Of a stretch of 64,000 bases of DNA, positions 57,701-64,000 are shown piece after piece. The DNA is from Chloroflexota bacterium (lineage in GTDB: Bacteria > Chloroflexota > Anaerolineae > Anaerolineales > Villigracilaceae), in contig JACRBH010000148.1 in assembly GCA_016234535.1 (NCBI GenBank), forward strand, positions 1 to 64,000. Direction: 5' to 3'. Below the pieces are notes generated by a model. The model ran no database searches. It was not told where the DNA came from and saw only the letters and a list, made by a program, of their open reading frames with translations. Position 1 is the first letter of the stretch. Each line of letters begins with the position of its first letter. The translations under genes were made by a program, and so were the position numbers.

Positions 57701-59981
57701 CGAAGTCCGCGAACAGCGCGAACGCGCGTTCCGAGAAGGGAAATTACCAATCCTTTATTGCTCTCCAACAATGGAATTGGGTGTGGACATCTCCGAGTTG
57801 AATGTCGTCAACATGCGCAATGTCCCGCCCACTCCCGCAAATTATGCACAACGTAGCGGACGGGCAGGCCGCAGCGGGCAGCCCGCGTTGGTATTTACCT
57901 ACTGTACGACAGGCAGTAACCATGACCAGTATTATTTCAAACGACAGGAAAGAATGGTGGCAGGGGCGGTCACTCCTCCCAGACTGGATATTAGTAACGA
58001 GGATCTGCTACGTGCTCATGCACAGGCAGTTTGGCTGGCTGAATCGGGTTTGAATCTTGGCAAGTCTCTAAAGGACCTGCTGGATATTATGGGCGATAAC
58101 CCAACCCTCAAGGTGTTGGATTTTGTTCAAGCCGCCTTGGATTCAGAAGAAGCCAAAAAGAGAGCACTCAAGCGAACAAAAATGATCTTGGGTGAGGTGG
58201 AAGATGAGCTGAAGAAAACAGATTGGTACAGCGATGCCTGGCTCGAAGGGGTCATGAATCAAGTTCCGCAGAAGTTCAATCAGGCTTGTGAACGCTGGCG
58301 TGGATTGTACTTGGCAGCAAAGGGTCAGCAAGCCATTCAACATAAGATCGTTAATGACATGAGTCGTTCGCACACAGACCGGGAACAAGCAAAAAGGCTG
58401 CGTCAGGAAGCAGAGAGCCAGATAGAATTGCTGACCGATGCGAAGAATTTGTTGCAGTCCGATTTTTATTCCTATCGTTATTTTGCCAGTGAAGGTTTTC
58501 TGCCCGGTTACAGCTTCCCGCGCCTGCCGCTTTCTGCATTTATTCCGGGAAGGCGCATTCGTGGCGATAAGGATGAATTCCTCTCCCGCCCGCGCTTTTT
58601 GGCAATCTCAGAATTTGGACCGCAGTCGATCATTTATCACGAAGGTTCGAGATACACGATCAGCAAGGTGAATCTGCCCATCGCAGAAAGTGGCGATGGA
58701 GTGATCACAATGCAGGCCAAACACTGTCCTGTCTGTGGATACTTCCACCCAGAGTCAACGGGCAATCAGGATCGTTGCGAACGATGTAACTCACAATTGG
58801 AAGCACCGCTGACTCCCCTGTTCCGCCTGCAAAATGTTTCAACAAGACGGCGTGACCGTATCAGTTCGGATGAAGAAGAACGTATGCGGCAGGGGTATGA
58901 ACTTCGTACTGCGATACGGTTCCAGGAGACCCAGACGGGTGACCTCTCTGCGCAGTCGGCAAGTCTCATGAAAAATGGAGAAGAGCTAGCGAAGTTGACT
59001 TACGCGAGTGCTGCCACAATTTCCCGCATCAACGTTGGCTGGAGACGACGCGCAAACCAATCTCAACTTGGATTTGTTTTGGACATTGAACGCGGTTACT
59101 GGGCAAAGGAAAAAGACGAACAAAAAGATGAGCAGGGCAATCCACTATCTGCACGCACAAAACGGGTAATCCCATATGTGGACGACACCAAGAATAGCCT
59201 ATTGTTCGAGCCGACTACTCAGTTAGATGATAAACAAATGGCTTCTTTGCAAGCCGCTTTGAAATCTGCGATCCAGATCAAATACCAACTGGAAGACAGC
59301 GAGCTTTCTGCAGAGCCATTACCATCCTCTAAAGTTCGGAAGATGATCCTGTTTTATGAGTCGGCTGAAGGCGGCGCGGGTGTTTTGCGCCGTTTGCTCG
59401 ATGATGCGCAGGCTTTCGCAGGCGTCGCTAACCTGGCGTTGCAGTTATGTCATTTCGATCCTATGACTGGCGAGGACAGACTGCACGCAGATGGTGTCGA
59501 GGAAAACTGCGAAGCCGCTTGTTATAACTGCTTGATGAGCTACTATAACCAGATGGAGCACCGCCTTCTTGACAGAATAACAATCAAGAATATTTTGATG
59601 GAGCTATCTGGTACGGTAGCGAAAATATCTCCTTCAGCATTATCACGTGAAGAACACTTGAAACGATTGCATAACCTGTGCCAGTCTGACCTTGAACATG
59701 AATGGTTGGATTTCATGGAGCAGCGAAATTTGACATTGCCATCTCATGCTCAGAAGTTGGTTGAGAGCTGCCATACGCGTCCTGATTTCCTTTATGAAAA
59801 AGATTGCGTTGCCATTTACGTGGACGGTCCTCATCATGAATTTGCTTCGCGCAAAGAACGTGATACGAGCCAGACAGATTGTATGGAAGACATCGGCTAC
59901 ACCGTCATTCGTTTTGACGTAAAAGATGATTGGGACAAAATTGTCATCAAACACCCTCATATCTTTGGAGTGAAGTCATGA
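54792..59981 (+). CDS. DEAD/DEAH helicase with DUF1998-like C-terminal module and terminal nuclease-like domain (DrmA/DrmB- or DruE-like)
   Basis: Walker A TTGTGSGKSLSYI, LDELHTYRGRQGADVAML, YAQRSGRAGRSGQPALVFTY; DUF1998-like YESAEGGAGVLRRLLDDA...CEAACYNCLMSYYNQMEH; C-terminus RPDFLYEKDCVAIYVDGPHHE...ME.IGYTVIRF. Confidence 0.88.
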   Translation: MNVFDLRNQLVKDYKSYVSSFIQIRDDRIQLHVDEQLKAGLLWPEPLIQLNPAFQPAMFVDELADEGVLHKTCKSIFRRKSEKDLSGSKLRLHQHQEEAIRIAQSGKNYVLTTGTGSGKSLSYIIPIVDFVLKNGSGKGVQAIIVYPMNALANSQRGELDKFINLGFPDNKGPVTFARYTGQEGDEEKKEIMANPPDILLTNYVMLELILTRPDERKTLVNAAQGLRFLVLDELHTYRGRQGADVAMLVRRVRNTLNATNLQCVGTSATLSSAGGFIDQQKDVAAVASKLFGDTVLPANVIGETLRRSTVELDFSDSVQLNNLKNRIVSSESKLTSYEDLINDPLASWIESNLGLKKDDMGRLVRALPRKMLGKDGISPILSRQTNLPEDQCAEAIARTLLQGYNVTNTDSGMPSFAFRLHQFFNRGDTVYTSIEKEDERHITIHGQKYVPGDRSRELLPLVFCRECGQEYYVVRKIKNKDSGKAVFISREFTDRSDDDETEVGYLYLSTKNPWPKDTRMYDRVPEDWLEERNGEIQIKQSQRKNIPQPFHLAPSGEEMDNGEHVHFIEGKFRFCLNCSVSYNPRQGSEFAKLTQLSSGGRSTDTTILSLTLIRNLRNDPNLAGKDKVKKLLSFTDNRQDASLQAGHFNDFIEMILLRSAIYRAVERASQAGIHHDVLPQKVFDALGLDFSFYAVDPNVRFSQRSETERALREALGYRIYRDLQRGWRITSPNLEQCGLLDIVYTSLDDVCSTEDLWEKAHPALAGATLETRHHVCKVLLDFMRRELAIKVDYLNPIYQETLKQLSSQRLCPPWAIDESEKLDHAAMLFPRSRQNQGNDDYGGNVYLSAHGGYGQFIRRNNTFPEFNGMLKTDDTVLIIQQILDALRIGGLVEIVEEAGKQDEVNGYQVPASAMIWKVGDGVKPFHDVIRVPRLPAEGGRTNQYFVDFYKNIANDMHGLEAREHTAQVPNEVREQRERAFREGKLPILYCSPTMELGVDISELNVVNMRNVPPTPANYAQRSGRAGRSGQPALVFTYCTTGSNHDQYYFKRQERMVAGAVTPPRLDISNEDLLRAHAQAVWLAESGLNLGKSLKDLLDIMGDNPTLKVLDFVQAALDSEEAKKRALKRTKMILGEVEDELKKTDWYSDAWLEGVMNQVPQKFNQACERWRGLYLAAKGQQAIQHKIVNDMSRSHTDREQAKRLRQEAESQIELLTDAKNLLQSDFYSYRYFASEGFLPGYSFPRLPLSAFIPGRRIRGDKDEFLSRPRFLAISEFGPQSIIYHEGSRYTISKVNLPIAESGDGVITMQAKHCPVCGYFHPESTGNQDRCERCNSQLEAPLTPLFRLQNVSTRRRDRISSDEEERMRQGYELRTAIRFQETQTGDLSAQSASLMKNGEELAKLTYASAATISRINVGWRRRANQSQLGFVLDIERGYWAKEKDEQKDEQGNPLSARTKRVIPYVDDTKNSLLFEPTTQLDDKQMASLQAALKSAIQIKYQLEDSELSAEPLPSSKVRKMILFYESAEGGAGVLRRLLDDAQAFAGVANLALQLCHFDPMTGEDRLHADGVEENCEAACYNCLMSYYNQMEHRLLDRITIKNILMELSGTVAKISPSALSREEHLKRLHNLCQSDLEHEWLDFMEQRNLTLPSHAQKLVESCHTRPDFLYEKDCVAIYVDGPHHEFASRKERDTSQTDCMEDIGYTVIRFDVKDDWDKIVIKHPHIFGVKS

Positions 59982-62830
59982 GTTTCGCCGTAGGGTCCCT
60001 CGTAAAAGCGCGTGGCCGTGAGTGGGTTGTTCTGCCCGAGTCGGATGAACAGCTGCTGGTTGTGCGCCCCTTGGGCGGAACAGATCAAGAGATCGCAGGG
60101 ATTTATCTACCGTTGGAAAAAGTGGAGCAGGCACGGTTTGACTTGCCCGATCCATCCTTGACTGGCGATTACCTTTCAGCACGATTACTGCGTGATGCAG
60201 TTCGACTTGGATTTCGATCCAGCGCTGGGCCATTTCGTTCGTTTGCACGCCTGGCGTTTGAGCCGCGACCTTATCAGCTTGTGCCGTTGTTGATGGCATT
60301 GAAACTTGATCCTGTGCGTATGTTGATCTCGGATGACGTGGGTATTGGCAAGACAGTTGAAGTGGGGTTGATCGCGCGTGAATTGCTTGACCGCGGCGAA
60401 GTGGATCGGTTGGCTGTGCTTTGTCCGCCGCAACTTGCCGAGCAATGGCAGGCTGAACTGCGAGACAAATTCCACATCGAAGCGGAACTGGTGATGGCAG
60501 GAACAGCCGCGCGGTTGGAACGTAATGCGGCGTTGGGTCAATCATTGTTTGATCTGCACCCTTACGTGATCGTCTCGATGGACTTTATCAAATCAACTAC
60601 CAGACGGGATGAGTTTTTTCGTACCTGTCCCAAGTTGGTGATCGTGGATGAGGCGCATACATGCGCGCGCGCCGAGGGACGCGGACGGCAGCAGCGTCAT
60701 CAGTTGATCAGCGGGTTGGCGAAGAATCCAGACAGGCACATTATTCTGGTGACGGCGACCCCACATAGTGGAAAGGAAGAAGCGTTTCGTTCGCTCCTAT
60801 CCATTTTAGATGAGGACTTTGAAAATCTGCCCGATGATATGACGGGACCTGAAAACGAAAGGCATCGCCGCAGGCTGGCAATGCAATTTATTCAGCGCCG
60901 CCGCGCGGACATTCGCAGTTATATGGATGCGGATACGCCCTTCCCAGAGCGAGAGGAAGCCGAAGATACTTATAAGCTTTCGCCTGAGTATAAGAAATTA
61001 TTTGACCGCGTTTTAGAATATGCTCGAGAGACCGTGCGTGACGTTCAGGATACAAGCAAGAATCAATTTCATCTGCGAGTGAAATGGTGGTCTGTGCTGG
61101 CATTACTGCGTTCGCTGGCTTCAAGCCCTGCGGCAGCGGCGGCGACCTTGCGTAACCGCGCAGCAACTGCGGAAGCGGAGACTGTGCAAGAAGCTGATGA
61201 AATTGGCAAGCGCACCATTCTCGATATGATGGAAGATGAATCTGCTGAAGGCATGGATATTGTGCCTGGCAGCGATTTGGGCGGGGATGAAGAGGAATCG
61301 GTATCCAACCGCCGCAAGTTGTTGGAGATGGCGCGGATTGCCGATACGCTGGTCGGTGAAAAAGACGAAAAACTAAACAAAGCAATTAAGTTGGTAAAAG
61401 AGTTAGTCAAGGATGGTTATCGCCCGATACTATTTTGCCGCTTCATCCCAACAGCAGACTACGTAGCCGAGGCGTTGCGTAAGGCATTGCCAAAAGGTGT
61501 GGAAGTGGCTTCCATCACAGGGACTTTGCCGCCTTCTGAGCGTGAAGTGCGGATTGCGCAAATGGGAGAGTCAGAGAAACGCGTGCTGGTCTGCACAGAC
61601 TGTTTGAGCGAAGGCATTAACCTTCAGGATAATTTTGATGCGGTGGTGCATTACGATCTCTCCTGGAACCCGACCCGTCACGAGCAGCGCGAAGGGCGTG
61701 TTGACCGCTTTGGACAGAAGACTCCCAAGGTGCGTGTGCTGACTTATTACGGTCTGGACAATCAGATCGATGGTATTGTGTTGGATGTGCTCCTGCGCAA
61801 ACATCGCACGATTCGCAGTTCGCTGGGAATTTCTGTTCCTGTGCCCGTGGATACTGAAAACGTAGTGGAAGCGATCTTCGAGGGCCTGCTGCTGAAATCA
61901 AAGCCAAGCGCGATGGATAATTATCTGCCTGGCTTTGAAGAATTCATGCGACCCACGCGCGAAGATTTATACGGAAAGTGGGATGCGGTCACCGAGCGCG
62001 AGAAGCGTTCGCGGACTTTGTTTGCGCAAGAGACAATCAAAGTGGAAGAGGTTTCGCGTGAGCTGCAATCGGCACAGGATGCAGTTGGTTCAGGCGTGGA
62101 CGTGCAATCTTTCACCCGCAATGCTTTGCAGATGATCGGCGCGAGTGTGCAGGGAACTTCCCCCATTCAAGTGGATGTGACCGAAGCGCCGCAGGGATTG
62201 AAGGACTTGCTCAATCAATCGCTTGGCTCAGGCTACAAGCCGAAGTTTTCTGCCCGTTTTGATCTGCCCATTAAAGACAAGGAATATTATCTAACCCGCA
62301 CACATCCGATGATCGAAAGCCTTTCATCGTTTACTTTGGAAAACGCATTGGACCCGTTGAATGGAAAAGATGCAAAGAATCCCGCCCGAAGATGCGGCGT
62401 GATTCGCACAAAGGCAGTGGAGAAACGTACAACGGTGTTGCTGGTGAGGTTCCGTTATCACATCATCAAGGAAAAGAAGGGCGAGGAAAATAAACCTTTG
62501 CTCGCAGAAGAGTGCGGACTTTTGGCATATAGAGGCGCACCAGAAAATGCAGAATGGTTGAGCAAGGATGAAGCCGAGAAACTCTTGCAGGCTGCCCCTG
62601 ACCAAAATGTGAATCCCGACCAGGCGCGTGACTTTGTGCAAAGGGTGATTGATGGCTTTGACGCTTTGCGCCCACATTTAGACGAGACTGCCAAGCAGTT
62701 GGGCGAACAATTGCTGAATGCACACCAGCGTGTGAGACTGGCTTCTAAGCAAAAGGGCATACAGACGCACGTGGAGCCCAACCTCCCGCCCGATGTGCTT
62801 GGGATTTATGTATTTTTACCGAAAATCTAA
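59978..62830 (+). CDS. SNF2-type helicase (HepA/DrmD-like)
   Basis: LISDDVGIGKTVEVGLIARELL, VIVDEAHTCARA, ILVTATPHSGKEEAF, SEGINLQDNFDAVVHYDLSWNPTRHEQREGRVDRFGQ; start overlaps upstream stop (ATGA). Confidence 0.9.
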   Translation: MSFAVGSLVKARGREWVVLPESDEQLLVVRPLGGTDQEIAGIYLPLEKVEQARFDLPDPSLTGDYLSARLLRDAVRLGFRSSAGPFRSFARLAFEPRPYQLVPLLMALKLDPVRMLISDDVGIGKTVEVGLIARELLDRGEVDRLAVLCPPQLAEQWQAELRDKFHIEAELVMAGTAARLERNAALGQSLFDLHPYVIVSMDFIKSTTRRDEFFRTCPKLVIVDEAHTCARAEGRGRQQRHQLISGLAKNPDRHIILVTATPHSGKEEAFRSLLSILDEDFENLPDDMTGPENERHRRRLAMQFIQRRRADIRSYMDADTPFPEREEAEDTYKLSPEYKKLFDRVLEYARETVRDVQDTSKNQFHLRVKWWSVLALLRSLASSPAAAAATLRNRAATAEAETVQEADEIGKRTILDMMEDESAEGMDIVPGSDLGGDEEESVSNRRKLLEMARIADTLVGEKDEKLNKAIKLVKELVKDGYRPILFCRFIPTADYVAEALRKALPKGVEVASITGTLPPSEREVRIAQMGESEKRVLVCTDCLSEGINLQDNFDAVVHYDLSWNPTRHEQREGRVDRFGQKTPKVRVLTYYGLDNQIDGIVLDVLLRKHRTIRSSLGISVPVPVDTENVVEAIFEGLLLKSKPSAMDNYLPGFEEFMRPTREDLYGKWDAVTEREKRSRTLFAQETIKVEEVSRELQSAQDAVGSGVDVQSFTRNALQMIGASVQGTSPIQVDVTEAPQGLKDLLNQSLGSGYKPKFSARFDLPIKDKEYYLTRTHPMIESLSSFTLENALDPLNGKDAKNPARRCGVIRTKAVEKRTTVLLVRFRYHIIKEKKGEENKPLLAEECGLLAYRGAPENAEWLSKDEAEKLLQAAPDQNVNPDQARDFVQRVIDGFDALRPHLDETAKQLGEQLLNAHQRVRLASKQKGIQTHVEPNLPPDVLGIYVFLPKI

Positions 62831-62859
62831 CCCAATAAACTCGCTGGAAATCGAAAAAC

Positions 62860-64000
62860 ATGAAAATCGATGATGATCTTGTAAGGCAAGCCACAAAGTT
62901 GCTAAAACAAAATGAAAAGGAATCAGCCCGGTCCCTTTTGAAAAGGGCTTTAATAATCAACCCCAAAAACGAAAAAGCCCTGTTGAAGCTGGCAGATATT
63001 GCTGAAAAACTCAACTTGCGATTGAAATATCTAAACGATGCCCAAAAGATCAGTCCAACCGATTCTCATATCCAAATTGAGATCTTAAATACCAAAGAAA
63101 AGATTAAAGAGCATAGACGATCTTTTTGGAACAGAACTAATATCTTCATAGCTGTCTTAAGTTCTCTGGTGACCATCATTTCGTTTCTATGGTTCCAAAT
63201 AATCCCGACATTTAATCACACTACTCCTAAAATGTCGGGAGAATGGAATGTTGCAGTGGCAGGCTTTGCCAATCTTGATACCGATCTGCAAAGCGCTGAT
63301 GTTGAGTTGATCCAGAATGTTTTTTTCAATCGGTTTAAACAGGAGATGCAGGATTTGGGCGACAATGCCAATCTGGTTGTTCAAGTAAGGGGGGCTGACC
63401 GGTTTACATCCATTTCCGGTGGTAGTGCTGAAGAACGGGCTTCTGAGGCTGGAAAATTGGCAAACGAGATCAATGCAGATATGGTTATCTATGGCAATGT
63501 CCAGCAAGTTGAGGATGGCTATGTGTTGCAGCCCGAGTTTTATATACGCGCTGAAAACTATTATGAAGCCGAAGAACTGATCGGTCAACACCGTTTCGGC
63601 GGACCGATTTCGATATTGGCGACCCGTGATACCCTGCCTTCCCAAATTCAGCTCAATATTGAACTGACGCGCCGCTCAAAGATACTAGCCTTGGTAACGC
63701 GCGGCTTGAGTTTATATCTTATTCATTCATATGATCAGGCGTCCCAATTTTTCACACAAGCCAACCAGGACGATCTATGGCAAAATTCAATTGGCAGGGA
63801 GTCAGTTTACCTGTTTCAAGCCAACGCAGCCCTTCAACAACAAAAATATGATCAAGTAATATTGGCGTTGGATCAAGCAATTAAAATTAATCCTGATTAT
63901 GGGAGAGGGTATATTGGGTTGGGAATTGTCCATTATATACTTGCCTCAGAATCTGCCAACCAGATATCCTTTACTCCCGATGGTCAGGAACTTAGGTTGT
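62860..64000 (+). CDS. TPR-containing single-pass membrane protein, truncated by window end
   Basis: Open frame to the window edge (absent from the ORF track because no stop is reached): MKIDDDLVRQATKLLKQNEKESARSLLKRALIINPKNEKALLKLADIAEKL..., TM FIAVLSSLVTIISFLWF, later TPR units. Confidence 0.7.
   Translation, partial: MKIDDDLVRQATKLLKQNEKESARSLLKRALIINPKNEKALLKLADIAEKLNLRLKYLNDAQKISPTDSHIQIEILNTKEKIKEHRRSFWNRTNIFIAVLSSLVTIISFLWFQIIPTFNHTTPKMSGEWNVAVAGFANLDTDLQSADVELIQNVFFNRFKQEMQDLGDNANLVVQVRGADRFTSISGGSAEERASEAGKLANEINADMVIYGNVQQVEDGYVLQPEFYIRAENYYEAEELIGQHRFGGPISILATRDTLPSQIQLNIELTRRSKILALVTRGLSLYLIHSYDQASQFFTQANQDDLWQNSIGRESVYLFQANAALQQQKYDQVILALDQAIKINPDYGRGYIGLGIVHYILASESANQISFTPDGQELRL

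Noticed and set aside
54792-62830. Calling the helicase pair a complete DISARM or Druantia system
   Set aside because: No methyltransferase, DrmC-like PLD or DruH-type partner is visible in the window; only a relationship is claimed.

Overview
The window looks like a Chloroflexota (probably Anaerolineae-type) chromosome segment; this is inferred from gene content only. Positions 1-29.5 kb are mostly housekeeping: rfbF-G-H CDP-sugar genes, a membrane pyrophosphatase, an IscA/ErpA-type protein, SH3-like proteins, two FHA proteins followed by MTAP and a RodA/FtsW-PBP fusion, a ferredoxin, a TPR/SPFH-like cluster, psuG, a PAS-GAF-HD-GYP sensor, isopentenyl phosphate kinase, fhs and an amidase. 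From 29,480 the region becomes accessory. A tRNA-Asp(GTC) gene is followed by two further copies of its 3' end (about 41,358 and 49,493), which delimit two tandem integrase-less cassettes. Cassette 1 (about 29.55-41.37 kb) carries LecA-like, LGFP and cupredoxin proteins, an XRE-STAND-WD40 protein, GNAT, an esterase, a GT1 glycosyltransferase and mazEF. Cassette 2 (about 41.37-49.51 kb) carries a ROK regulator, a sugar ABC transporter, a GH66-like and a GH15-like enzyme, and looks like a dextran/isomaltooligosaccharide utilisation unit. The cassette ends share a characteristic architecture: tRNA 3' end, terminator, inverted T-arm copy, inverted repeats, and a direct repeat 'gtggacatttgtctcgacttttaacaaatcc'. 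Immediately beyond the third tRNA fragment lie two large serine recombinases with a shared Cys-rich insert, an XRE regulator, a candidate structured RNA, and a helicase operon. That operon encodes a DUF1998 helicase with a C-terminal nuclease-like domain, a SNF2/DrmD-like helicase and a TPR membrane protein, and is a candidate DISARM/Druantia-related defence system. The main candidate for a new system is the tRNA-Asp tandem cassette array with its neighbouring two-recombinase, defence-carrying element. All similarity statements are by eye; no search was run.
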